Positions 1-6,491 of a DNA stretch of 6,491 bases are shown here, piece by piece (position 1 is the first letter of the stretch; every line of letters begins with the position of its first letter). The position numbers were made by a program, and so were the translations under genes. The notes under the pieces were generated by a model. The model was not told the DNA's origin. It saw nothing but the letters and a program-made list of their open reading frames with translations, and searched no databases. Origin of the DNA: Bryobacterales bacterium (GTDB lineage Bacteria; Acidobacteriota; Terriglobia; Bryobacterales; Bryobacteraceae); NCBI GenBank assembly GCA_025462985.1, contig JAOAPP010000339.1:1-6491 (forward strand), written 5' to 3'.

Positions 1-442
1 GGCCGTTCTTCGCGCGTTCTTCGGATATTTCTTTCTTGTTTTCGTCATGCGAATTGCGGGCCGGCGTCCCGGCAAGCAGATGACGCCGATGGAATTCGTA
101 CTGGTGTTCTTTTCAGGTGGATTGACGCTGACCACGACGGTGGCTGACGACCGGTCATTTACAAATGCGCTCTGCCAGATTATGACCATCGCCGTGGCTC
201 ACTATGTCATTGCATGGCTGAGACAGATCTCGCCAGCATTCGGCCGTCTTGTCGATGGGACGCCTCTGGTGCTGCTGTCCAAGGGACAGTGGCATACCGA
301 GACGATGGATAACATGCGCATCGACATAGCCGACCTGCAGGCCATGCTCCGAGACAAGGGGATGATGACTTTGCAAGACGTAGAATACGCGTTCCTGGAA
401 CGCAATGGCGAAATCAGCATCATCCAAGCTTCGCAAGATTGA
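1..442 (+). CDS. DUF421/YetF-like membrane protein, 5' end outside the window
   Basis: This gene encodes an integral membrane protein of the DUF421 (YetF) family, whose biochemical role is not established. The frame is open to the left edge. The first complete codon is at base 2, and 15 in-frame residues (starting AVLRAFFGYFFLVFV) precede the Met at 47 and fit the family's first membrane helix, so the true start lies outside. Counting from that Met, the family pattern is visible: RRPGKQM after helix 1, EFVLVF at 16-21 opening helix 2, the conserved loop DDRSFTN at 34-40, a third helix around 42-58, then the cytoplasmic YetF domain with LVDGTP at 68-73 and LERNGEISII at 117-126. About 60 of 136 aligned positions match the second copy at 1009-1452. 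It ends in TGA, 20 bases before the next gene, and is the first visible gene of the operon. Confidence 0.85.
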   Translation, partial: AVLRAFFGYFFLVFVMRIAGRRPGKQMTPMEFVLVFFSGGLTLTTTVADDRSFTNALCQIMTIAVAHYVIAWLRQISPAFGRLVDGTPLVLLSKGQWHTETMDNMRIDIADLQAMLRDKGMMTLQDVEYAFLERNGEISIIQASQD

Positions 443-462
443 AGGAAAAGGATTAAGAGTAG

Positions 463-996
463 ATGGCCATCAAGACACAACCGGTAACCGACAGTGTTCC
501 TAAGATCAACGATGAGGTAGCGGTCGGGGAAGATCTGCAGTTTCAGCGCCGCTGGTGGGCTTTTGAGCGATGGATATGGATGCTGTTCGCGTTGCTGGTG
601 CTGCTGGATCTGCTGGGCGCGTTCGGAAGAGGACCGCTGGCGAAAAAACACGCCGAGGCGGCAGATGGCTCCATGAAGGTTGACTATGAAAGGATCGAGC
701 GATTTAGTACGCCTTCTATCCTCACTGTCAGTTTCGGAAAGCAGGCGATCCGGGACGGCAAAATTCAATTGTGGGTCAGTGAGAGCCTGGTGAAGAAGTT
801 GGGCAACCAGCGCATCGTGCCGCAGCCGGCAGCGTCGTCCATTGGTAACAACGGCATCCTCTATACTTTTCCGGCCTCCGACGTTCCCGCCACCGCTGAG
901 TTCGCTCTATCGCCCGCCTCGCCGGGCAGCGCCGAACTGCAAATGCAGGTGCCGGGCAGCAGCGTGATCACTTTAAAAGTTTTCATCGTGCCGTAG
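463..996 (+). CDS. Single-span membrane protein of unknown function, between two DUF421 genes
   Basis: I do not recognise a named family. The 177-residue product has a polar N-terminus of about 30 residues, a basic/aromatic patch (RRWW at 29-32, R36), one hydrophobic segment at about 37-54 rich in Leu, and then a polar C-terminal part of about 120 residues. By the positive-inside rule the N-terminus is probably cytoplasmic and the C-terminal part extracytoplasmic. That part has alternating hydrophobic stretches suggesting a small beta-rich domain (for example SILTVSFG and VITLKVFIVP), no Cys and no catalytic motif I can name. The start is supported by AAGGA at 448-452, ten bases upstream, and by the short gap after the preceding stop. 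Its position between two DUF421 paralogues suggests it works with them. My impression that similar small proteins sit beside DUF421 genes elsewhere is recollection, not a search result. Confidence 0.8.
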   Translation: MAIKTQPVTDSVPKINDEVAVGEDLQFQRRWWAFERWIWMLFALLVLLDLLGAFGRGPLAKKHAEAADGSMKVDYERIERFSTPSILTVSFGKQAIRDGKIQLWVSESLVKKLGNQRIVPQPAASSIGNNGILYTFPASDVPATAEFALSPASPGSAELQMQVPGSSVITLKVFIVP

Positions 997-997
997 C

Positions 998-1002
998 GGA
1001 GG
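998..1002 (+). promoter_or_regulatory. Strong ribosome binding site GGAGG of the second DUF421 gene
   Basis: GGAGG lies six bases before the ATG at 1009. The preceding gene's TAG (994-996) is in the same frame, so no start further upstream is possible. Together these fix the start at 1009. It is the clearest Shine-Dalgarno sequence in the window. Confidence 0.8.
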
Positions 1003-1008
1003 CCTGAT

Positions 1009-1452
1009 ATGTACACCAGCCCCCACGCGATCTTCGGTTATCTTTTCCTTACCCTAACGGTTCGTGTGCTGGCGCGGCGGCCCGGCGCGCAGATGACGGC
1101 ATTCGAGTTTGTGCTGGTTTTTCTCATCGGAGGCGTCATCATCTTGTCCACTGTGGGAGATGACCCATCCATGACCAATTGCTTCGGCGCGGTTCTGGCG
1201 ATCGTACTGATGCACCGTCTCGTGACGTTCTTCAAGGTGAAATCGAAACGCTTCTCCGAGATCGTCGATGGACGTCCAGTGGTGCTATTGAAGGACGGCC
1301 AGTGGCAGTCCGACTTGATGGCGCAGTTGCGCTTGCAGGACACCGATGTCATGGCCTCTGCAAGAACCAAGGGGATTCCGAAGTTGAAAGATATCAAGTA
1401 CGCCATTCTCGAGCGTAACGGCGCAATCAGCATTCTCAAAGATAAGAAATAG
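1009..1452 (+). CDS. DUF421/YetF-like membrane protein, second copy
   Basis: This is a complete 147-residue DUF421/YetF protein, predicted to sit in the inner membrane with a cytoplasmic C-terminal domain; its molecular function is unknown. Predicted helices lie at about 7-22, 34-50 and 57-75. Family landmarks are RRPGAQMT at 23-30, EFVLVF at 33-38, DDPSMTN at 51-57, and the YetF domain from about 82 to 143 with IVDGRPVVLL at 85-94 and LERNGAISIL at 134-143. The N-terminus before the first helix is very short for the family, but an in-frame TAG 12 bases upstream and a good GGAGG leave no alternative. It is clearly paralogous to the first DUF421 gene (roughly 45% identity counted by eye) and probably arose by old duplication. 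It ends in TAG, six bases before the permease start, so the two are probably translationally coupled. Confidence 0.9.
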   Translation: MYTSPHAIFGYLFLTLTVRVLARRPGAQMTAFEFVLVFLIGGVIILSTVGDDPSMTNCFGAVLAIVLMHRLVTFFKVKSKRFSEIVDGRPVVLLKDGQWQSDLMAQLRLQDTDVMASARTKGIPKLKDIKYAILERNGAISILKDKK

Positions 1453-1458
1453 GCCACG

Positions 1459-2895
1459 ATGCCCGAATACAGACAAATAGAAACTGACGTCCCAGCTCGT
1501 CTCGACCGCCTTCCCTGGAGTAGATGGCATCTCCGAATTGTCCTTGCGCTTGGGACGTCCTGGCTTCTGGATGGGCTTCAGGTGACGCTTGCCGGTTCTC
1601 TGGTGGGCATCCTCGAGAATAAGGACACACTCGGTCTCAGTGATCCGGAGGTAACGGCTGGCGCGACGACTTACCTGGCGGGCGCGGTGTTCGGGGCTCT
1701 CCTGTTTGGATACCTGACCGACCGTCTGGGGCGACGCAAATTGTTTTTGTTGACACTGGCGATCTACTCGACCGCGACGCTGTTGACCGCATTTTCCTGG
1801 AACTTTGCGAGCTTTGCGATCTTCCGGTTTATCACCGGCACAGGAATCGGCGGAGAGTACGCCGCAATCAATTCGGCAGTGGATGAGCTGATCCCGAGCA
1901 AGGTGCGCGGAACGGTTGACCTAGTGGTGAATGCGACGTTCTGGCTGGGCGCGGCGTTTGGCAGCCTGGTGTCGGTGTATTTGCTGAACAGCCGCTCAAT
2001 TGCACCCAATGTCGGCTGGCGCATCGCATTTGGTACAGCGGCGATCCTCGCGATCGGTGTCTTGTTCATGAGATTGAAAGTGCCGGAGAGTCCGCGCTGG
2101 CTGATGCTGCGAGGCAAGGAGTTGGACGCCGACAAAATCGTGTGCGGGATCGAGAAGAAAGTTGCCAGCACGAAGGGCAAGCTCCCTCCGCTCGAAGGGA
2201 AAAAGCTGAAACTAAAGGTCCGGGATCACACGCCGTGGGGTGAGATCTTTCAGAACATGTGGGTCGACAACAGGAAACGCTCACTGCTCGGGCTGGCGCT
2301 TATGGTGGGGCAGTCATTCTTTTACAACTCCATATTCTTCACTTACGGGCTGATATTGAACAAGTTCTATCATGTCGGACCGGAGAAGCTGCCGATGCAC
2401 TTGCTTCCGTTCGCGCTGGGAAACTTCCTTGGTCCGATATTGCTTGGGAAGTTCTTCGACACGGTGGGGCGTAAGCCCATGATCATCGCGACGTTCGCGA
2501 TCCCAGGCCTTCTGCTCGCCGCCACGTCAATTCCATTTGCTCGAGGAGCGCTCACGGCGCATTCCTTGGACCTTTGTTTCACGGTGATTTTCTTTGTGGC
2601 TTCATCCGCGGCGAGCGCGGCGTACTTGACCGTCAGTGAGATTTTTCCGCTGGAAATTCGGGCACTGGCGATTGCCATCTTCTATGCCATCGGGACATTG
2701 ATTGGGGGCGTGGGCTCGCCTCTGCTGTTCGGGTTTCTGATTGCTACTGGATCCCGCAGCATGCTGGTTTGGGGATATTTGCTGGGTTCGGCGCTGATGA
2801 TTTTGGGAGCTCTTGCCGAGTGGGCGTATGGGGTCGAGGCAGCGGGTAAATCGCTGGAGTCGATTTCGGAACCTTTGCAGAGCAAGCTGGGTTAG
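1459..2895 (+). CDS. MFS permease, sugar-porter/metabolite:H+ symporter type
   Basis: This 478-residue, probably 12-helix Major Facilitator Superfamily secondary transporter lies in the inner membrane and probably uses the proton gradient. Visible motifs: an acidic residue in helix 1 (SWLLDG, D38); MFS motif A GYLTDRLGRRK at 84-94 between helices 2 and 3; GTGIGGEY at 127-134 and DELIPSKVRG at 142-151 around helices 4-5; PESPRWL at 209-215 after helix 6; a Lys-rich central loop of about 60 residues; a second motif A copy, GKFFDTVGRK, at 330-339; and SEIFPLEIRA in the second half, matching the first-half E-P-R loop. This pattern fits the sugar-porter-related branch (PF00083/PF07690), but the substrate cannot be read from the sequence. 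The start lies six bases after the upstream TAG with only a weak ribosome site, which suggests coupling. It is the last gene of the operon, before a terminator. Confidence 0.92.
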   Translation: MPEYRQIETDVPARLDRLPWSRWHLRIVLALGTSWLLDGLQVTLAGSLVGILENKDTLGLSDPEVTAGATTYLAGAVFGALLFGYLTDRLGRRKLFLLTLAIYSTATLLTAFSWNFASFAIFRFITGTGIGGEYAAINSAVDELIPSKVRGTVDLVVNATFWLGAAFGSLVSVYLLNSRSIAPNVGWRIAFGTAAILAIGVLFMRLKVPESPRWLMLRGKELDADKIVCGIEKKVASTKGKLPPLEGKKLKLKVRDHTPWGEIFQNMWVDNRKRSLLGLALMVGQSFFYNSIFFTYGLILNKFYHVGPEKLPMHLLPFALGNFLGPILLGKFFDTVGRKPMIIATFAIPGLLLAATSIPFARGALTAHSLDLCFTVIFFVASSAASAAYLTVSEIFPLEIRALAIAIFYAIGTLIGGVGSPLLFGFLIATGSRSMLVWGYLLGSALMILGALAEWAYGVEAAGKSLESISEPLQSKLG

Positions 2896-2918
2896 GTGGA
2901 GTGGTGGCGGTGAACTTG

Positions 2919-2942
2919 AAACCTGGGACGTCCCGGGTTTTT
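2919..2942 (+). terminator. Intrinsic terminator of the DUF421-MFS operon
   Basis: A nine-pair stem forms between 2919-2927 (AAACCTGGG) and 2932-2940 (CCCGGGTTT), with loop ACGT at 2928-2931 and a run of five T at 2938-2942. It starts 23 bases after the permease stop, in the 56-base convergent gap with der. One pair is T2924 with G2935: a U-G wobble in the plus-strand transcript but an A-C mismatch in the minus-strand transcript. The minus strand also has only a short T run, followed by CAAG. It therefore acts mainly on the plus strand, although some effect on der readthrough is possible. Confidence 0.85.
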
Positions 2943-2951
2943 CGAGGGATC

Positions 2952-4265
2952 TCAGCGGCGCTTGGTCTTGATTACTACCGGCGTTCCTTCGAAGCCGAAC
3001 TGTTCACGCAGGCGGTTGACGAGGAATCGTTCGACGGAGAAGTGCACCTTGTCTGCTTTATCGGTGAACACGATGAAGGTGGGCGGGCGAACCGAGCCCT
3101 GCGTCAAATAGTAGATGCGGATGTCGCTTTCGAACTTGAGGCTGGCCACGAATCGATTGAGCTCGCCGGTGGTCACGCGCTTGGAAGCGGACTCGTAGCA
3201 TCTCTTGATTGTCGAGAAGATGCGGCGGATGCCTTCGGCGTTCTTCGCTGAGGCGAACAGGACAGGCGCGTAGTCGAGGAACTTGAGTTCATCGCGGATG
3301 GCTTCGGTGAAGGCGCGCTTGCTCTTGCCTTCGGCGGCATCCCACTTGTTGACCACGATGATTACGCATCGACCTTCTTCGTGCGCATAGCCGGCGATGG
3401 TCGCATCCGAGCCGACGATTCCTTCGGTCGCGTCCACCATCAGCAGCACCACGTTGGCCATGCGGATGTTGCGGCGGGCCATGACGACGCTCAACTTCTC
3501 GGTCATTTCAGTGGTCTTGCCCTTGCGCCGGATACCTGCCGTATCTACAAATCGGAAGGCGGTGTTTCCTTCCACTACCGTTTCGTCAACCGCGTCACGA
3601 GTGGTGCCCGCAACCGGGGAGACAATGGCCCGCTCGGAGCCGACGAGCGAGTTCAGCATCGTAGATTTTCCTACGTTGGGACGGCCGATAATAGCGACTT
3701 TGATGCGGCGCTGATCGTCTTCTTTCTCAGCTTCTTCGAGGACGGGATCTTCCTTCGGAAAGGGTTCCGTCGCGTGAGCGAGTAGTTCATCGAGTCCAAG
3801 TTTGTGTTCGGCCGAAATAGCGAACGGGTCTCCCAGGCCGAGTGAATAGAACTCCGGGACGAGATTCTCCCTGACCTTGGCGTCGATTTTGTTGACCACC
3901 AGAGTGAGCGGCTTGCCCAGAGGACGGAGAAGCTGCGCGAGGTCGCGGTCGGAGGCGGTGATTTCCGTTCGGCCGTCGATCACATAGAGGATGTGAGAGG
4001 CGAGATCGAGAGCGACCCGGGCTTGTTTGAGGATATGGCTGGGGATGAGTTCGTCGTCGTTCGGGATGATGCCGCCGGTGTCGATCAGCCCGAAGCGCTT
4101 GCCGCGGTACTCTGCCTCGCCGTAGATGCGGTCGCGGGTGATGCCCGGTTCATCGCCTACGATGGAGCGCCGAGTGCCGAGTATCGCGTTGAATAACGTG
4201 GACTTGCCAACGTTGGGGCGGCCCACGATGACAATGGTGGGAAGTGGTTCGTCGGCAGGATTCAT
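2952..4265 (-). CDS. der: Ribosome assembly GTPase Der (EngA)
   Basis: Der is an essential GTPase that binds the 50S subunit and is needed for its late assembly. The 437-residue product has the family's unique layout of two tandem GTPase domains plus a C-terminal KH-like domain. Domain 1: P-loop GRPNVGKS 15-22, GITRD 41-45, DTGG 62-65, NKID 125-128, SAEH 151-154. An acidic linker (about 171-187) follows. Domain 2: GRPNVGKS 194-201, GTTRD 220-224, DTAG 241-244, NKWD 306-309. The KH-like domain covers about 350-437 and ends in a basic KTKRR tail. Length is normal for the family and nothing is missing. The start is fixed by an in-frame TGA (bases 4275-4277 read on the minus strand) just upstream of the ATG. 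No strong Shine-Dalgarno sequence precedes it. It is transcribed divergently from typA and converges on the MFS operon. Confidence 0.98.
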   Translation of the reverse strand: MNPADEPLPTIVIVGRPNVGKSTLFNAILGTRRSIVGDEPGITRDRIYGEAEYRGKRFGLIDTGGIIPNDDELIPSHILKQARVALDLASHILYVIDGRTEITASDRDLAQLLRPLGKPLTLVVNKIDAKVRENLVPEFYSLGLGDPFAISAEHKLGLDELLAHATEPFPKEDPVLEEAEKEDDQRRIKVAIIGRPNVGKSTMLNSLVGSERAIVSPVAGTTRDAVDETVVEGNTAFRFVDTAGIRRKGKTTEMTEKLSVVMARRNIRMANVVLLMVDATEGIVGSDATIAGYAHEEGRCVIIVVNKWDAAEGKSKRAFTEAIRDELKFLDYAPVLFASAKNAEGIRRIFSTIKRCYESASKRVTTGELNRFVASLKFESDIRIYYLTQGSVRPPTFIVFTDKADKVHFSVERFLVNRLREQFGFEGTPVVIKTKRR

Positions 4266-4311
4266 GAGACGTTTTCAGCTTCGCACAGGCCAATATTGGC
4301 CCACATGAGAC
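4263..4311 (+). repeat. Direct repeat CATGAGAC flanking the palindrome
   Basis: The octamer CATGAGAC occurs at 4263-4270 and again at 4304-4311, 41 bases apart, on either side of the palindrome. The left copy includes the der start codon on the minus strand. A shorter repeat, GAGACC, occurs at 4307-4312 and 4319-4324, just before the typA start. Eight-base matches in so small a region are suggestive, but chance is possible. Confidence 0.4.
4288..4301. promoter_or_regulatory. Perfect 14-base palindrome in the der/typA divergent spacer
   Basis: GGCCAATATTGGCC is identical to its reverse complement. It sits in the 60-base gap between the der start (4265) and the typA start (4326), 22 bases from the first and 24 bases from the second. 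Such a symmetric site, near-centred between divergent starts, is the expected form of an operator for a dimeric regulator. Its AT-rich core (AATATT) could instead be part of overlapping -10 elements. No confident -35/-10 pair was found for either gene. The operator role is inferred; the palindrome is seen directly. Confidence 0.5.
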
Positions 4312-4325
4312 CATAGTAGAGACCC

Positions 4326-6131
4326 ATGTCAGTTGAAATTACGAGCGCGAACACGCGCAATATCGCCATAATTGCGCACGTCGACCACGGGAAAACAACC
4401 CTGGTGGACGCCATGTTGCGCCAGAGTGGCATTTTCCGGGCCAACGAAGAAACCGCGGAGCGCATGATGGACTCGAACGAGCTCGAGCGCGAACGCGGCA
4501 TTACCATTCTTGCCAAGACCACCGGTGTCCGCTATCACGGTACCAAGATCAACATTGTAGATACGCCTGGCCACAGCGATTTCGGCGGTGAAGTGGAGCG
4601 CGCGCTGAAGATTGTGGACGGCGTGATGCTGCTGGTGGATGCCAGCGAGGGACCGCTGCCGCAGACGCGCTACGTGCTGATGAAGGCGCTTGAAGCCAAG
4701 CTGCCGCCCGTGCTGGTGATCAACAAGATTGACCGGCCGGATGCCCGCATTCAAGAGGTCGTGAACGAAGTCTACGATCTTTTCATCGATCTGGATGCGA
4801 CGGAAGACCAGCTCGATTTTCCGATTGTTTATACCAACGGCAAGGCGGGGATTGCGAAGCTTGATCCGGCCGATGAGAGCGACAATCTGCAGCCGCTGTT
4901 TGAAACCATTCTGAAGCACATTCCGCGGCCCAAGGGCGATCCGATGGAGGTGCTGCAGTTGTTGGTAGCAAACCTGGATTACAGCGAGTATCTGGGCCGG
5001 CTAGCCATCGGTCGCGTATTCAACGGCACTCTGCGGCATGGCGATGAGGTGAATATCGCGAAGCTCGACGGGTCCTTGCAGAAGACCAGGATTACGAAGA
5101 TGTATTCGTTCGAAGGCCTGAAGCGTGTGGACGAGATGCTGGGTAAACCGGGCGATGTGCTGGCAATCGCGGGCGTGGAAGGGATCACGATCGGGGAGAC
5201 GGTGACTAGCGCGGAAAGCCCGAAGCCGCTGCCGAACATTCAGATCGACGAGCCCACGATTGCGATGACGTTCACGATCAACAACTCGCCGTTCGCGGGC
5301 CGTGAAGGGACGTATGTGACGTCACGCAATCTCCGGGATCGGCTGGATCGGGAGCTGCTTACAAACGTTTCGATCCGGGTGGAAGAAGCCGGTGGACCGG
5401 ACGCGTTCAAGGTGATGGGTCGCGGAGAATTGCAACTGGCAATTCTGATCGAAATGATGCGGCGCGAGGGATACGAATTACAAGTCGGAAAGCCTGAGAT
5501 CCTGACGCGGACGATCAACGGCGTGCTGCATGAGCCCTTAGAGCTGCTGGTCATTGATTGCCCGGAAGAGTTTATCGGGGTGGTGATTGAGAAGTTGGGC
5601 AGCCGCAAGGGCAAAATGACCAAGATGGTGAACAATGGCTCCGGCCGCGTGCGCCTCGAGTTTCATGTGCCGTCGCGCGGCCTGATTGGCCTCCGCAGCG
5701 AAATGCTGACCGAAACGAAGGGAATGGCGATTATGAACTCGCTGTTCCATGGGTATGTCGAGTGGCAGGGCGATATTGAAATGCGTCCGACGGGCTCTTT
5801 GGTTTCCGATCGGGCGGGCATTGCAACCAGCTATGCCATCTACAATTTGCAGGAGCGCGGCGTTATCTTTATTTCGCCGCAGACTGAGGTGTATGAGGGC
5901 ATGATCATCGGCGAGAACGCGCGAAACAGCGATCTGGACGTGAATATCGTCAAGGAGAAGAAACTGACGAACATGCGGGCTTCTACGTCAGATGAGGCGA
6001 TTCGGCTGGTGCCTCCGAGAATACTCAACCTGGAACAGGCGATCGAGTTTATCCAGGAAGACGAGTTTGTAGAAGTGACGCCGAAATCGATCCGGCTCCG
6101 GAAGAAGGTTCTGAAGGCGAATCAGCGCTGA
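4326..6131 (+). CDS. typA: Translational GTPase TypA/BipA
   Basis: TypA/BipA is an EF-G-like GTPase that binds the ribosome and supports 50S assembly and growth under stress, notably cold. The product is 601 residues, close to the usual length of just over 600. GTPase domain: AHVDHGKT 17-24, RGITI 57-61, DTPGH 79-83, NKID 133-136, and a G5 region YTNGKAG at 169-175. Domain II (about 205-290) and the EF-G-like domains III and V follow, with GRGELQL and [10 protein letters not shown] recognisable. The BipA-specific C-terminal domain has [17 protein letters not shown] (543-553) and a basic end, [10 protein letters not shown]. The start is the first Met that allows the full P-loop leader; the only upstream in-frame ATG (4305) meets a stop after three codons. 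The ribosome site is weak (AGAGA, 4318-4322). It is divergent from der, and its last 10 bases overlap the end of hpnE. Confidence 0.98.
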   Translation: MSVEITSANTRNIAIIAHVDHGKTTLVDAMLRQSGIFRANEETAERMMDSNELERERGITILAKTTGVRYHGTKINIVDTPGHSDFGGEVERALKIVDGVMLLVDASEGPLPQTRYVLMKALEAKLPPVLVINKIDRPDARIQEVVNEVYDLFIDLDATEDQLDFPIVYTNGKAGIAKLDPADESDNLQPLFETILKHIPRPKGDPMEVLQLLVANLDYSEYLGRLAIGRVFNGTLRHGDEVNIAKLDGSLQKTRITKMYSFEGLKRVDEMLGKPGDVLAIAGVEGITIGETVTSAESPKPLPNIQIDEPTIAMTFTINNSPFAGREGTYVTSRNLRDRLDRELLTNVSIRVEEAGGPDAFKVMGRGELQLAILIEMMRREGYELQVGKPEILTRTINGVLHEPLELLVIDCPEEFIGVVIEKLGSRKGKMTKMVNNGSGRVRLEFHVPSRGLIGLRSEMLTETKGMAIMNSLFHGYVEWQGDIEMRPTGSLVSDRAGIATSYAIYNLQERGVIFISPQTEVYEGMIIGENARNSDLDVNIVKEKKLTNMRASTSDEAIRLVPPRILNLEQAIEFIQEDEFVEVTPKSIRLRKKVLKANQR

Positions 6132-6491
6132 GTGATTTCCGGGCGCAGGAATTTCTGCGGGCTGCCGAGTGATTTGGTGACTGCCTCGGCCGCCAGATAT
6201 CCGCTGCGAACTGCGCCTTCCATTGTGGAGGGCCAGCCGGAGCGGGTCCAGTCACCGGCGAGGAAAAGGTTCGGAATCGGGGTTGTTTGCAAGGGCCGCT
6301 TTCCTTCGAGATTTGGCGCGGCGGAGAACGTGGCCCGGACTTCCTTGACTACGTGGGCGCGCTCCACTTTGGCTCCCGCCACGCTCGGGAAGAATTCCTG
6401 AAGCTCTTTCAACGCCAAACTGATGACGTATTCTCTCGACATCTGAGTGAGAGAACGCGAGGCGCTGACGACAAGCTGAATGTGCTTGCCG
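6122..6491 (-). CDS. hpnE: Hydroxysqualene dehydroxylase HpnE, C-terminal part
   Basis: HpnE is an FAD-dependent amine-oxidase-type enzyme that reduces hydroxysqualene to squalene, the last step of the HpnC-HpnD-HpnE route from farnesyl diphosphate, feeding hopanoid synthesis. Only the last 122 or so codons lie in the window; the frame stays open to the right edge ([14 protein letters not shown] before the Met at 6442), so that Met is internal. The diagnostic part is the C-terminal FAD-binding signature at bases 6200-6262, reading [16 protein letters not shown] followed by AVRSG. The upstream [10 protein letters not shown] and LSREY-like pattern also fits HpnE. A carotenoid/phytoene desaturase-type relative is the main alternative, because the GDW-T-GWP-TMEGA motif is shared. 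The end overlaps typA tail to tail. Other squalene or hopanoid genes may lie upstream of it, to the right. Confidence 0.85.
   Translation of the reverse strand, partial: GKHIQLVVSASRSLTQMSREYVISLALKELQEFFPSVAGAKVERAHVVKEVRATFSAAPNLEGKRPLQTTPIPNLFLAGDWTRSGWPSTMEGAVRSGYLAAEAVTKSLGSPQKFLRPEITQR

Noticed and set aside
202..768. Minus-strand open frame of 188 codons across the first DUF421 gene and the bitopic-protein gene
   Set aside because: It crosses two well-supported plus-strand genes, its translation is Ser/Arg-rich with no family motif, and it looks like an antisense shadow.
2901..3251. Plus-strand open frame of 116 codons after the MFS gene
   Set aside because: It is antisense to the der KH-like domain, starts at the terminator and has no recognisable domain.
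4305..4316. Three-codon leader ORF (ATG AGA CCA TAG) in frame before typA
   Set aside because: It has no ribosome binding site and is too short to tell from chance; it is useful only for ruling out an earlier typA start.
4272..4317. Possible sigma-70 promoter elements for typA (TTTTCA, CAATAT, CATAGT)
   Set aside because: No -35/-10 pair has both acceptable matches and 16-18 base spacing, so no promoter is called.
4329..4919. Minus-strand open frame of 196 codons inside typA
   Set aside because: It lies wholly antisense to the conserved TypA GTPase domain; its His/Gln-rich composition is typical of a reversed coding frame.
6144..6159. Small inverted repeat CGCAG/CTGCG just after the typA stop, considered as a terminator
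   Set aside because: It has only five pairs and no T run on either side, and it lies inside hpnE coding sequence.
1..6491. Mobile elements, CRISPR arrays, tRNA or rRNA genes
   Set aside because: No transposase, integrase, regularly spaced repeats, cloverleaf or rRNA-like sequence was seen on either strand.

Overview
This window looks chromosomal and mostly housekeeping. It has moderately high G+C, closely packed genes, Shine-Dalgarno-type translation starts and no sign of mobile DNA. The protein sequences (a hopanoid-pathway HpnE tail, full-length Der and TypA/BipA, YetF-like DUF421 proteins, and an MFS permease with a DELIPxxVRG loop) suggest a soil-type Gram-negative bacterium. My best guess is Acidobacteriota. 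That guess rests on recollection of similar proteins, not on a search.

Layout. (1) Bases 1-2895, plus strand: a compact operon of four membrane-protein genes. They are a DUF421/YetF protein cut off by the left edge, a 177-residue single-span membrane protein of unknown function, a second DUF421/YetF paralogue, and a 12-helix MFS permease. The gaps are 20, 12 and 6 bases. The operon ends at a clear intrinsic terminator (2919-2942). (2) Bases 2952-4265, minus strand: der (engA), the double-GTPase 50S ribosome assembly factor. (3) Bases 4266-4325: a 60-base divergent control region with a perfect 14-base palindrome and a flanking 8-base direct repeat. (4) Bases 4326-6131, plus strand: typA (bipA), a ribosome-associated translational GTPase. 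(5) Bases 6122-6491, minus strand: the 3' end of hpnE, hydroxysqualene dehydroxylase, running off the right edge and overlapping the typA end by 10 bases.

How the genes fit together. Der and TypA are both GTPases acting on the large ribosomal subunit, and they share one short divergent promoter region, so joint control is plausible. hpnE belongs to the HpnC-HpnD-HpnE route from farnesyl diphosphate to squalene, the hopanoid precursor, and its partners may lie to the right. The left operon is the least understood part: two related YetF proteins flank an uncharacterised bitopic protein and are followed by a transporter. It could be an envelope or transport module, but no substrate or role can be read from the sequence. 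No RNA genes, CRISPR arrays, insertion sequences or phage genes were seen, and no gene-free stretch exceeds 60 bases.
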